Origin: a virus | Strand: one strand, 5' to 3' | IMG/VR virus record: IMGVR_UViG_3300021960_000547 | Span: 1 to 22,930 of that record | DNA: 22,930 nucleotides | Part shown: piece after piece, positions 1 to 6,969 of the stretch | Layout of the letters: every line of letters begins with the position of its first letter | How positions within the stretch are numbered: position 1 is the first letter of the stretch | The notes under the pieces: model-generated | Database searches by the model: none | Seen by the model: the letters and a program-made list of their open reading frames with translations, nothing else | What the model was told of the DNA's origin: nothing | Translations under genes and position numbers: made by a program

Positions 1-13
1 TTGTGTGTGTATG

Positions 14-178
14 TTAAATTCTTTTGTAACCGAACGGTCCGGTAACGACCTGGCGCCTATCAAGTTCCCTGATACGACGTTCAAGATCAATGTGGTCAAC
101 AGAACGAGACAGATATTCTTCGTCCCAGTTGCGTTGGGTGTATGTGAAAAGTTTTTTGATGTAAGTAAGGAATCGCAT
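14..178 (-). CDS. Small DUF3563-like protein (54 aa)
   Basis: This minus-strand ORF begins at an ATG that directly abuts the TAA of the upstream gene (TAA then ATG, no gap) and has a strong Shine-Dalgarno (GGAGGTGG) inside the end of that gene, so the two are probably translationally coupled. The product is 54 residues. Its centre, NWDEEYLSRSVDHIDLERR, resembles the short proteobacterial DUF3563 family, whose members carry a similar EAYLAxSxDxxDLERRMRxLE core; that match is from memory. The function of the family is unknown. The protein has no signal peptide or membrane segment. Its likely host origin makes it a candidate host-mimicking regulator, but that is inference. Confidence 0.6.
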   Translation of the reverse strand: MRFLTYIKKLFTYTQRNWDEEYLSRSVDHIDLERRIRELDRRQVVTGPFGYKRI

Positions 179-379
179 TTAAGCCACCTCCCTACGATAG
201 TTTGGTCCGTTCAATTCAGAATGGTTTGGTGCTCTGCCGTTATGGTCTAACATAAAGCGATAAGCAAACTGCCAATCTTTTTTGTATTCGGTTTTGGCCC
301 AAGTCAAAAGATCATTGCGGTGTCGAGTAGACATACCGCTATTCATCCATGACATCAGACCACTTACTAAGTGTGTCAT
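179..379 (-). CDS. Hypothetical protein (66 aa)
   Basis: This is the first gene of a two-gene minus-strand unit. A clear Shine-Dalgarno (TAGGAGAAACAA before ATG) sets the start. The product is 66 aa, polar, with an aromatic stretch (LLTWAKTEYKKDWQFAYRFM) and no membrane segment or recognisable enzyme motif. It lies downstream of a long structured leader with both a sigma70-like and a late-type promoter on the minus strand. I do not recognise the family. The strong RBS and immediate coupling to the next gene support it being real. Confidence 0.6.
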   Translation of the reverse strand: MTHLVSGLMSWMNSGMSTRHRNDLLTWAKTEYKKDWQFAYRFMLDHNGRAPNHSELNGPNYRREVA

Positions 380-420
380 TTGTTTCTCCTAAGATGTATG
401 GATGCTTAAGGAAAGCAATA

Positions 421-526
421 CCCCGGTCTTTTCCGGCGTCAATGGTCTTTGCCACTGTCAATCACTTGTAACGCATGGATAATGCGCCAGTCTTTCCTGG
501 TGTCTGTGTGTGTTGTAGTTACAAGT
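421..526 (-). other. Candidate structured leader RNA (three-way junction plus repeated hairpins)
   Basis: This 106-nt part of the non-coding interval 380-691 holds dense inverted repeats. ACTTGTAAC (464-472) pairs perfectly with GTTACAAGT (518-526) and encloses two adjacent hairpins: CGCAT/ATGCG (472-486) and CCAG-TCTTTC-CTGG (487-500). Two more hairpins with the same loop type follow at 443-454 (TGG-TCTTTG-CCA) and 423-436 (CCGG-TCTTTT-CCGG). The three TCTTTN loops are conserved while the stems differ but still pair, which looks like covariation. Read from the minus-strand promoter it would form the leader of the 379-to-14 gene pair, with loops N-AAAGA. I recognise no known riboswitch. Orientation is inferred, because inverted repeats are symmetric. 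Confidence 0.45.
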
Positions 527-563
527 ACTACTGGAACGTAGTAACATTGCATTGCAACATACG

Positions 564-571
564 TATTTATA
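564..571 (-). promoter_or_regulatory. T4-type late promoter sequence TATAAATA
   Basis: The minus strand reads TATAAATA exactly, the T4 late-promoter consensus. It sits about 185 nt upstream of the minus-strand gene starting at 379. The surrounding sequence is very AT-rich, so chance occurrence is possible. Confidence 0.4.
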
Positions 572-583
572 TATTAGTATATA

Positions 584-612
584 ATAATACAATCTATTTG
601 AAGTAAAATCAA
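584..612 (-). promoter_or_regulatory. sigma70-like promoter, minus strand
   Basis: On the minus strand TTGATT (612-607) is followed by a 17-bp spacer and TATTAT (589-584). Transcription would start near 577 and give a leader of about 200 nt before the gene at 379. The geometry matches the other TTGACW-17 promoters in this window. Confidence 0.5.
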
Positions 613-657
613 CTATTTTTTGTGCAAGGCTGTGTTGCTATTTTTGCATAACTGTGT

Positions 658-670
658 CAACTAAAAGTTG
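658..670. repeat. Short palindrome CAACT-AAA-AGTTG
   Basis: A perfect 5-bp inverted repeat with a 3-nt centre lies 21 bp before the start codon at 692, between the divergent promoters. It could be an operator. A similar palindrome (CAACT-AAAT-AGTTG) lies at 19000-19013 before the cold-shock gene. Confidence 0.3.
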
Positions 671-678
671 GCAATCAC

Positions 679-685
679 TTAAATA
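679..685 (+). promoter_or_regulatory. Late-promoter-like TTAAATA
   Basis: TTAAATA ends 6 nt before the ATG at 692. It matches the YTAAATA motif seen before other genes here. The predicted start of transcription would fall at or very near the ATG, giving an almost leaderless mRNA; no Shine-Dalgarno is visible. Confidence 0.3.
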
Positions 686-691
686 GTATAC

Positions 692-937
692 ATGAAGCGT
701 AAGCGATTGACTCCCTGGCAGAGGTGGAAAAAGAAAGCACCTAAAGTTCCTGATATAACCTGTCCGGACATTGACAAGATAATCACTAAATTAGAAAAGC
801 ACGTTGACTACGTTACATATACCAAAGGCAATCACAAGTCCATAGTACGCATACTTGAAAAACTACGTTCAGCAAACGAACGCCTGCGTGAAAGTGGTGA
901 GTATTGGTACAGCATTGCCAAGGACAACCTTAAGTAA
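692..937 (+). CDS. Small basic hypothetical protein (81 aa)
   Basis: An 81-residue protein with a very basic N-terminus (MKRKRLTPWQRWKKKAPK) and a helical C-terminal part (IVRILEKLRSANERLRESG) that could form a coiled coil. No signal peptide or membrane segment is present. There is no obvious RBS, and a late-promoter-like TTAAATA lies 6 nt before the ATG. A hairpin (955-978) follows, so it is probably a single-gene unit. The basic head may bind nucleic acid, but this is inferred from composition only and I do not recognise the family. Confidence 0.6.
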   Translation: MKRKRLTPWQRWKKKAPKVPDITCPDIDKIITKLEKHVDYVTYTKGNHKSIVRILEKLRSANERLRESGEYWYSIAKDNLK

Positions 938-954
938 TAAAACTGTAAAAACCA

Positions 955-978
955 GAATAGGCCCTTCGGGTCCTATTC
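955..978 (+). terminator. Hairpin after 692-937 gene
   Basis: GAATAGGCCC pairs with GGG-T-CCTATTC around a TTC loop (one bulged T). It lies in the gap between two plus-strand genes. The downstream tract (TCTTGATT) is only moderately T-rich, so it could be a weak terminator or processing hairpin. Confidence 0.55.
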
Positions 979-1018
979 TCTTGATTAAGTATTAGTATCA
1001 AATATCAAAGGTACAATA

Positions 1019-1744
1019 ATGAAAATTACAATCGCAGGTTACGGGTTTGTAGGCCAAGCACACTACGAACTTATTAAAGATCACTATGACGTAACCATTT
1101 ATGATCCTGCCAAAGGTTATCTCGACTTTGGCAATCCAGATGCAGTTATAGTTTGTGTCAGTACACCATCAAGAAATGATGGCAGTTGTGAAATGACTAA
1201 TGTGTTTGATGTAATTGATATGTGTTCTACTACTATTCCTATCCTTATTAAAAGTACAATTAGTTTAGAAGGTTGGGATACATTGATGTATACCTTTCCT
1301 ACACATAACATTTCTTTTAGTCCTGAGTTTTTAAGAGCCTCAAGTGCAGTAGAAGATTTAAAAAATGCTAAAGAAATATTAATCGGCGGCAGTGATCCTG
1401 ACACTTGGAAATGGATATTACAAAAGCCTATTGCTATTGCTGATCCAAAAGCATTAATACTTGCCAAGTATTTTAGAAATAGTTTTCTTGCTACAAAAGT
1501 TGCATTCTTTAATCAAGTATATGATTTGTGTAAAGAAACAAAAGTAGACTTTGAACAAGTAAGACTGGCAGTTACAGCAGACGATAGGATTAATGAAAGT
1601 CATAGCATTGTAACAGAACAAAGAGGCTTTGGTGGACATTGTTTTCCTAAAGACACAAGTGCAATAGTAAAGACAGCAGAACGTGATAACGTGAACTTAT
1701 CAATTATCAAAGAAGCAATTAGATATAATTCAACGTTGCTATGA
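1019..1744 (+). CDS. UDP-glucose/GDP-mannose 6-dehydrogenase-like protein, short form
   Basis: This 241-aa protein matches the N-terminal and central parts of nucleotide-sugar 6-dehydrogenases, which oxidise UDP-glucose or related sugars to the uronic acid with two NAD+. Visible motifs are the Rossmann loop GYGFVG (residues 7-12), VCVSTP (45-50), SPEFLR (101-106), the KYFRN segment (K150, N154), and the catalytic cysteine in GGHCFPKD (C208) with D212. Full-length family members are about 390-450 aa; this one stops soon after the catalytic motif and lacks the C-terminal sugar-nucleotide domain. The last six bases overlap the end of the convergent lipase gene. RBS AAAGG precedes the ATG. It may be a compact phage form acting on host surface sugars, or an inactive remnant; the intact active-site residues favour function. 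Confidence 0.85.
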   Translation: MKITIAGYGFVGQAHYELIKDHYDVTIYDPAKGYLDFGNPDAVIVCVSTPSRNDGSCEMTNVFDVIDMCSTTIPILIKSTISLEGWDTLMYTFPTHNISFSPEFLRASSAVEDLKNAKEILIGGSDPDTWKWILQKPIAIADPKALILAKYFRNSFLATKVAFFNQVYDLCKETKVDFEQVRLAVTADDRINESHSIVTEQRGFGGHCFPKDTSAIVKTAERDNVNLSIIKEAIRYNSTLL

Positions 1745-2521
1745 TTGACTGTTTTCTTTTCCTGAAGCGTACATTGTAAGATAGTTTACATAGTTGTCCA
1801 TTGAATGATCTGAAAAGTTATCAATCTTTCCTTTTTTAATTCCCATCCACATACCACGTAAGCGATCCTTTACTCTTTGCCAACCAGTAGGTTTTCTATA
1901 GTTGCCATACGCATTTAGATAGTGTTCTGTACCATGATGTCGAAAACCCATAATTGTAAATGGAACACGACACACAACATCATTATTGTTTACCCAACGA
2001 TGGTGTGTAACATTAAGGCTCCTTACATATGCAGGCCATCCAACTCTTGGTGACCCAAATGTGTAAAGTTCCTCTACTGGTGCAACATCAGGATATAAAT
2101 GACAACGACTTGCCATAATAGTTGCCATTGCCGCTCCTAAACTGTGTCCACAAAACCAAATTTTCTTATTGTCATTTGCTTTGCGTTTTAGATCTTCTCT
2201 AACCTGTGGCCAAAGTTCGTCAACTTCTTTTTTGAATCCTGCGTGTACTCTTGAAACAGTTTCAGCAATAACTGGTAAAGCATTTGCATCTGCTTTGATG
2301 TCGTTGTATTCTGTAGGTTCAGTTCCTCTACAAGCAATTACAAGATCTTGCTTGTTCATAAAGCGATATGCTTGGGCACCGTCTATGTTATAAAATTCTA
2401 CAGTTGTAAAGCCTAAGTTTTTAACGTGTTTTCCCGCATCTTCAGGCTTTAAGTATGCGATTTGTGCTAATTTAGCGAATAAAAGACTTCGCTCACTAAA
2501 TGATAAATCATTGATTGACAT
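1739..2521 (-). CDS. Class 3 lipase (alpha/beta hydrolase)
   Basis: A 260-aa protein with the features of fungal-type (class 3) lipases, which hydrolyse ester bonds in acylglycerols or phospholipids. The nucleophile elbow is GHSLGAA (S127). The family signatures ACRGTEP (63-69) and YTFGSPRVG (153-161) are present, and the likely remaining triad residues are D181 (NNNDVVCRVP) and H239 (SDHSMDNYV). No signal peptide is visible, so it would act in the cytoplasm or be released on lysis. A strong RBS (AAGGAGGG) fixes the start. It is the only long minus-strand gene here, convergent with and overlapping the dehydrogenase gene by 6 bp, and seems inserted among plus-strand genes. A role in host membrane lipid breakdown at lysis or in phosphate/carbon scavenging is inference. 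Confidence 0.88.
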   Translation of the reverse strand: MSINDLSFSERSLLFAKLAQIAYLKPEDAGKHVKNLGFTTVEFYNIDGAQAYRFMNKQDLVIACRGTEPTEYNDIKADANALPVIAETVSRVHAGFKKEVDELWPQVREDLKRKANDNKKIWFCGHSLGAAMATIMASRCHLYPDVAPVEELYTFGSPRVGWPAYVRSLNVTHHRWVNNNDVVCRVPFTIMGFRHHGTEHYLNAYGNYRKPTGWQRVKDRLRGMWMGIKKGKIDNFSDHSMDNYVNYLTMYASGKENSQS

Positions 2522-2542
2522 TGTTGCCCTCCTTCTTTATAA

Positions 2543-2567
2543 TATTTATTTGTAAAAGCCATAAATA
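2543..2567. promoter_or_regulatory. Divergent late-promoter-like pair
   Basis: The 65-bp gap between the divergent lipase and 2587 genes carries AAATAAATA on the minus strand (2551-2543) and CATAAATAG on the plus strand (ATAAATA at 2561-2567). Each could be a T4-late-type -10 element for its own gene. Confidence 0.4.
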
Positions 2568-2586
2568 GTAGTAAGGAAACTGTACT

Positions 2587-2844
2587 ATGAAAAAACGAAC
2601 CAGATCAATACTCGAAGAATTAAACAATCTTCATCGTGACAGGGATAATGACTCCTTTATTGCTACCACTGGCGCTAACATCATTGAAAGTGCTATTAAC
2701 CTACTTAATAGGATTAATGACACATACGGTGGTGAAGATGCATTAGATCTTGAACGAAGATTTATTAACAGTATAAGAACAGGCGACCCTAAGAAGTTCA
2801 GAAGAGGTGTCCAAAAAGTACAAGAAAGCAAGAAGGGTAAGTAA
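2587..2844 (+). CDS. Hypothetical protein (85 aa)
   Basis: An 85-residue charged, mostly helical protein beginning MKKRTRSILEELNNLHRD and ending in a basic tail (KKFRRGVQKVQESKKGK). It has no membrane segment. The ATG follows AAGGAAACTGTACT and a late-type ATAAATA. Its TAA overlaps the ATG of the next gene (TAATG), so it is coupled to the nucleotidyltransferase-like gene and heads the 2587-6530 run. I do not recognise the family. The start MKKRTRSILEEL resembles the short helical N-termini of the neighbouring putative head-packaged proteins, but no clear cleavage motif is seen. Confidence 0.65.
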   Translation: MKKRTRSILEELNNLHRDRDNDSFIATTGANIIESAINLLNRINDTYGGEDALDLERRFINSIRTGDPKKFRRGVQKVQESKKGK

Positions 2845-3605
2845 TGATTCTCAAAGAAGGTGGAAATGTTTTTAAAAACGAAGACGGAACACCCGTCACT
2901 CAACGCATCAATCAAGCAGATGTTGATCCCACATTACAATGGGCAGAAAAGATTGTTGGCTTTAACTTAACAGATCACAAGTTAGGATCAACAGGTATTC
3001 GTAGCACAAGTGGTGACATGGACATTGCTGTTGACAAAGACAACGTTTCTAAAGACGAACTTGTTGCAAAATTACAAGGTTGGGCAAAACAAAACCACCC
3101 AGATGATAATCCAAGACAGTGGGTAGCCAAGTCAGGTATTAACGTACACTTCAAGACACCTATTAGAGGTGATGAGAAGAATGGCTTTGCACAATTAGAT
3201 CTTATGTTTGGCGAGCCTGAGTTTATGAAGTTCGCTATGAAAGGTTCAGGAGATGATACTCCTTACAAAGGAATGCACAGAGCAGTCCTTATTTCAAGTA
3301 TTGCTAAGTTCCATGGATATAAATTTAATAGTCAAACAGGACTCGTAGATAGAATTACAAATAAAACAATTTCAAAGAACCCAGATGAGATCGCACAGTA
3401 TCTATTAGGTGATACTGCAAAAGGTAACGACTTAGATAGTGTTGAAACTATTGTTGCTAAAATTAAGAGCGATCCAAACTACAAAGCAATGGTAGACGAT
3501 GCTATGAAGTACTTTGAAAAAGATGGATTGAAGTTACCAGAGGCAGTTGAATATCAAGGACGTGAATGGTTTAGAAATACATTGGACAAGTTAAATGAGA
3601 TATAA
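2844..3605 (+). CDS. Pol-beta-like nucleotidyltransferase domain protein
   Basis: A 253-aa protein with the signature of the minimal nucleotidyltransferase fold: GS (residues 48-49, in LGSTGIRSTSG), then D58-x-D60 (GDMDIAVD) and a third acid at D119 (FAQLDLMFG). Members transfer a nucleotide from NTP to RNA, DNA, small molecules or proteins; the substrate cannot be read here. It starts MILKEGG, with LKE followed by G at residues 3-6, which fits a T4 gp21-type cleavage site. It overlaps the previous stop (TAATG) and the next gene by 11 bp, so it is co-translated with the ligase-like protein. All three acids are present, so activity is plausible. The fold assignment is by motif only. Confidence 0.65.
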   Translation: MILKEGGNVFKNEDGTPVTQRINQADVDPTLQWAEKIVGFNLTDHKLGSTGIRSTSGDMDIAVDKDNVSKDELVAKLQGWAKQNHPDDNPRQWVAKSGINVHFKTPIRGDEKNGFAQLDLMFGEPEFMKFAMKGSGDDTPYKGMHRAVLISSIAKFHGYKFNSQTGLVDRITNKTISKNPDEIAQYLLGDTAKGNDLDSVETIVAKIKSDPNYKAMVDDAMKYFEKDGLKLPEAVEYQGREWFRNTLDKLNEI

Positions 3606-5217
3606 AGATATCAAAGAAGCACCGCAGAAATATGCTGACCAAACAACTACTCAGCAGATAACAGACCCTGGAGAAAAAGAACCAGGTATGTTTGCTAAAG
3701 CCAAGGCGGCTTTCAAGAAGGGTAGAGAAGTTGGCAAGTTAGGTGCTGGTAACAAAGCCGGTGGCGACCTTGGATCAATTATTAGATCCGTTGGTAAAAC
3801 AGCAGGCGAGATTAAAGGTGCTATGGCAGGAAATAAGCCTAAGCCAGGAACAAAGTTTCAAAAGAAAGACGATGGAGAATTAACTGGACAAGGAACACAG
3901 AAGCGAGGAGTGCTTTCAAGTGATCCTATTATGTCTCCAAGAGAATTAAAAGACGGGTCTGCCTTTACTGATGAGAAAGGTATTACATGGACCTACAACG
4001 CAATGAGCAAAGGTTGGGTTTCAAACAGCAAAACATATCCTAAGCCGCTCAATGCAAAACAAGGTATAGAAATTTTCAACAAAGCACAAACAAGAACAAA
4101 AGTTGAATCAGTAATCAAAGAAGGTGCTGAAGCACGTATCCAACACGCAGAAGATTTAGTTTTCTTTCAAGGTAGTGCAGGTGCAAAACGTGCCTTACAA
4201 CAATTGAAGGAGTTAGCAGGTGGTGGACAAGGAAAAGTTACTATTAAATGGGACGGCTCTCCCGCAGTCATTTTTGGTCGCGATGAAGATGGAAAGTTTA
4301 TGCTTACCGACAAGGGCGGATTCGGAGCAAAAGGATACGATGGAAAAAACAAAAGTCCTGAAGCAGTAGAAAAAATGTTCCTTGCAAGACCAGGCGCACA
4401 GAAAAATCCAGAAGGATTTAAAGCACTGGCGGCTAATATGAAAAAGGCTTACTCTGTAATGGAGAAAGCAACCCCAGAGAATTTTAGAGGATACTTCAAA
4501 GGAGATATGCTCTATTTTAATACACCTAACAAAGAACAAGATGTTTATATGTTCAAGCCACAGATTGTACAGTATATGGTTAAGGCTGATAGCAAGATTG
4601 GCAAGAGGATAGGACAAAGTTCAGTTGGTGTAGTTATACACAAGGTGGTTGATGAAGATGGTACAGAGTCGCCGTTGAAACAGTTTGATATGTTCCAAGG
4701 CAATGACCTATTTGTTATTCCGCCTGTTACAGTTTCCGAAGCCCCTAAGGTTGACGAAAGTTCGGTAAAGAAGTTAGAGGCTCTTGTCACTAAAAATGCA
4801 AATTCTATTGACAGTTTCCTTGACAGAAATAAACTTGCACAGATGAAAGTCTCTGACTTCGCCGACATTCTTTACAGTTACACAAATAGTAAAGTAGATA
4901 CAGGATTAGATAATCTTGGTCGTGACTTTCTTAAATGGTTAGGTAACAGCAAGGTAAGTAGAAACAAACAAGAAAAGATTATACAATACGTAAAAGAAAA
5001 CATCAATACCTTTAGTGCTATGTGGGACGTAGTGAATGGTATTATGAAAGTTAAAGACAATATTATTGGACAACTTGATTCACAAGACAGTGATGTAGTT
5101 GCATCAATTAATGGCCAACCCGGCGGTGAAGGATATGTGCTGTCTGATCCAACTGGGGATATGAAACTTGTTAATCGCAGAGGATTTACTGCGGCTAACA
5201 GAGCACAAATGAGATAG
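3595..5217 (+). CDS. Ligase-like (KxDG) nucleotidyltransferase protein, DUF6267-like
   Basis: A 540-aa protein with three parts. Residues 1 to about 110 are a low-complexity Lys/Gly/Ala-rich head starting MRYKDIKEA. Residues about 115-150 form a small beta-rich segment (DGSAFTDEKGITWTYN). From about 175 the main domain contains KWDGSPA (K218, D220, G221), which resembles motif I of ATP-dependent DNA/RNA ligases and capping enzymes, where the Lys takes AMP or GMP. Later segments GYFKGDMLYF and SVGVVIHKVV resemble motifs III and IV. It recalls DUF6267 proteins of marine T4-like phages (from memory). IKE is followed by A at residues 6-9 and by G at 174-177, so one cut would free the head and another the core domain. 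Gene overlap ties it to the upstream nucleotidyltransferase. The exact reaction is unknown. Confidence 0.6.
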   Translation: MRYKDIKEAPQKYADQTTTQQITDPGEKEPGMFAKAKAAFKKGREVGKLGAGNKAGGDLGSIIRSVGKTAGEIKGAMAGNKPKPGTKFQKKDDGELTGQGTQKRGVLSSDPIMSPRELKDGSAFTDEKGITWTYNAMSKGWVSNSKTYPKPLNAKQGIEIFNKAQTRTKVESVIKEGAEARIQHAEDLVFFQGSAGAKRALQQLKELAGGGQGKVTIKWDGSPAVIFGRDEDGKFMLTDKGGFGAKGYDGKNKSPEAVEKMFLARPGAQKNPEGFKALAANMKKAYSVMEKATPENFRGYFKGDMLYFNTPNKEQDVYMFKPQIVQYMVKADSKIGKRIGQSSVGVVIHKVVDEDGTESPLKQFDMFQGNDLFVIPPVTVSEAPKVDESSVKKLEALVTKNANSIDSFLDRNKLAQMKVSDFADILYSYTNSKVDTGLDNLGRDFLKWLGNSKVSRNKQEKIIQYVKENINTFSAMWDVVNGIMKVKDNIIGQLDSQDSDVVASINGQPGGEGYVLSDPTGDMKLVNRRGFTAANRAQMR

Positions 5218-5226
5218 GAGCAAACT

Positions 5227-5655
5227 ATGAAACTAAAAGAAATGTTAGATGACGTGAAGATGCACGAAATCGACGATGATATGAGAGACTTAGGTCTTGG
5301 TGGTCCAGATGCCGCTGATGACGACAATGCAGGACTTGATCCTGATTTTAAACAAACACCGATGATTACACAAGTAGGTAAGGTTCTTGATTCAAGAGGT
5401 AACCCTAATCCAATTAAAACTGTGACTACTGATGATGGTAAAGAACATAAAATTTTACCACAACAAGCAAGTGTAATTAAAATGTTATTAACAACAGACA
5501 AAGTTAAGCCTGATGTTAAACGTGCATTTACAAAAGATGTACAACAAGCAGACACATTAGGAATGTTACTACAAGCACCTAACCAAGACGAAATGGTTAG
5601 AGTGTTCTTGAAAAAGTACAATCCTGAATCAGTAGAGAAGAGCGCCTACGCATAA
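5227..5655 (+). CDS. Hypothetical acidic protein (142 aa)
   Basis: A 142-aa protein with an acidic first third (MLDDVKMHEIDDDMRDLGL, then DAADDDNAGLDPD) and a more balanced C-terminal part. A good RBS (TAGGAG) lies just before the ATG, overlapping the previous stop region. Its TAA overlaps the next ATG (TAATG). There is no membrane segment or enzyme motif. The position between the ligase-like gene and the 291-aa gene suggests it belongs to the same particle-assembly set. I do not recognise it. Confidence 0.7.
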   Translation: MKLKEMLDDVKMHEIDDDMRDLGLGGPDAADDDNAGLDPDFKQTPMITQVGKVLDSRGNPNPIKTVTTDDGKEHKILPQQASVIKMLLTTDKVKPDVKRAFTKDVQQADTLGMLLQAPNQDEMVRVFLKKYNPESVEKSAYA

Positions 5656-6530
5656 TGGAATTTTTGGCAGAACTTCATGAAGCGAGAATGACTCGCGATA
5701 GCAACAATCAAAAGGTTTTAACCTATACAGATTGTTGTGAGCGATTATATCTGATTATGCTTTCGTTAGAACTGCTTAGAAGATATCCACAGTTTGCTCC
5801 TCTGGCGCATGGGTATGCCAAAAAGACCACAGACCGAGATAGTTACAAACATTTTAGAATGTATGCAACTGACTTGTACAACTTTGCACACTTTGTTACA
5901 GGTGATGAAGATACACTTAGTAAACTCAAAGACCCAACAGGTGCAATGGCTGTTCGTAAACGCACAACACTTCCAACAATGGCTTTTAACAGATACTTGA
6001 TGGGGTTAGCCTCTGGTCGTGCTTCAACTATGAATGACCAACAAGTGTTTATTAATATTGAATCAGCACTGCATATTACTAATCAAGATTACAAAGATGT
6101 TAGAAGAAATATTTTTAACTTACAGAGATTAGCAACAGCAGATAAGAAAAAAATTGTAACACGTTTGTTGTTTGCTGTTAGAGCAAAACTTCGTTCAAGT
6201 GATATTATTCAATACGTAGAAGAACTTGCTTCTGTAAAAGATCTTGAAACTGCGAGAATAAGTGATCCAGAACCAACAGTAAGTGTTCCTGATATTAGTG
6301 TACAAGGTAGAGACCTTGCACTATATAGATATCTTGTAGGCACAGATAATATTATGCTTACAAAGAAATTTATTGAGTTGGCTAAACAAGGTAAACCTAT
6401 TGCACCACAGTTTGTACAAGCCTACTTGCCAGCAATTAAAATGCTCGATAACATCGTAAAAGGCGGTCCTGCCTTTGTTAGTATGCTCAGAACGCTCGAA
6501 AAACGTGCAAAACAACAGCATAAGAAGTAA
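5655..6530 (+). CDS. Hypothetical protein (291 aa)
   Basis: A 291-aa largely helical protein, coupled to the preceding gene by a TAATG overlap. The first residues, MEFLAELHEAR, contain LHE followed by A (residues 7-10), a possible gp21-type cleavage site, as in several neighbours. The body is rich in helical basic and hydrophobic segments (RNIFNLQRLATADKKKIV, RYLVGTDNIML) and ends in a basic tail (EKRAKQQHKK). It has no signal peptide or clear membrane span. It is the last gene of the run before a new late promoter at 6546. I do not recognise a family. Confidence 0.7.
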   Translation: MEFLAELHEARMTRDSNNQKVLTYTDCCERLYLIMLSLELLRRYPQFAPLAHGYAKKTTDRDSYKHFRMYATDLYNFAHFVTGDEDTLSKLKDPTGAMAVRKRTTLPTMAFNRYLMGLASGRASTMNDQQVFINIESALHITNQDYKDVRRNIFNLQRLATADKKKIVTRLLFAVRAKLRSSDIIQYVEELASVKDLETARISDPEPTVSVPDISVQGRDLALYRYLVGTDNIMLTKKFIELAKQGKPIAPQFVQAYLPAIKMLDNIVKGGPAFVSMLRTLEKRAKQQHKK

Positions 6531-6545
6531 TATTTCCAAAATCGA

Positions 6546-6582
6546 CTAAATAATTATAACAACAAGTGTAGAGTAACACTTA
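6546..6582 (+). promoter_or_regulatory. Late-promoter-like CTAAATA and leader hairpin
   Basis: CTAAATA (6546-6552) lies 80 nt before the ATG at 6633. The leader then has a hairpin AAGTGT-AGAGTA-ACACTT (6564-6581), a second short one (GAGA-AGTAT-TCTC, about 6598-6610), and a strong RBS AGGAGA. This fits a well-expressed late transcript. Confidence 0.45.
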
Positions 6583-6632
6583 GTTGCCATTTAGAGAGAG
6601 AAGTATTCTCAACTTAACATAGGAGAAATAAA

Positions 6633-6941
6633 ATGGCTGGAATCACAGATGTAAACGGACAAGTACGTGACGGTAACGGATTAGGTCCAAAAACAACAGT
6701 AATCAATATCGCAAAGACTAACATCACAAAAGCAGAGATGCAAACAATGGTTGATGCATTAGGCTCAGCAGGTCACACTGTTGCTGGTATCAAAGGCTTT
6801 TTAGCAAATGAAACAGCAGACAACGTTCAAGTTGTTCTACAAGGTGGCGTTGATTACGTAGCAGACGCTTCAGACGCTTTAGGCGTAACTGGTGCGGCTA
6901 CAACAATCTTAGCAGGTCCTTTCGATCAGAACCCTGCTTAA
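6633..6941 (+). CDS. Small abundant virion-type protein (102 aa), function unknown
   Basis: A 102-aa protein of even, mostly beta/alpha-like composition (MAGITDVNGQVRDGNG start, then TTVINIAKTNITKAEMQTM), low in Lys/Arg for this neighbourhood and without Cys. It has its own late-type promoter, a structured leader, a strong RBS (AGGAGA, 6 nt before ATG) and a strong intrinsic terminator straight after, so it is a single-gene unit built for high expression. That points to a structural or decoration protein, but no homologue is recognised and this is inference from expression signals. Confidence 0.75.
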   Translation: MAGITDVNGQVRDGNGLGPKTTVINIAKTNITKAEMQTMVDALGSAGHTVAGIKGFLANETADNVQVVLQGGVDYVADASDALGVTGAATTILAGPFDQNPA

Positions 6942-6969
6942 TTAGTTTAAGTAACTAAGCAACACTAAA

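Noticed and set aside
5-250. Plus-strand open frame at the window start
   Set aside because: The minus strand carries two coupled genes with clear RBSs over the same bases; the plus frame has none.
541-562. Partial palindrome TTGCA-T-TGCAA
   Set aside because: It is short and imperfect in context, with no second copy.
601-650. Possible forward terminator (GCAA/TTGC followed by TATTTTT)
   Set aside because: The stem is only four base pairs and no plus-strand gene lies upstream to be terminated.
4878-5621. Long minus-strand open frame opposite the ligase-like and acidic genes
   Set aside because: It is low-complexity Ser/Leu-rich sequence mirroring the plus-strand codons, lacks an RBS and crosses two well-supported genes.
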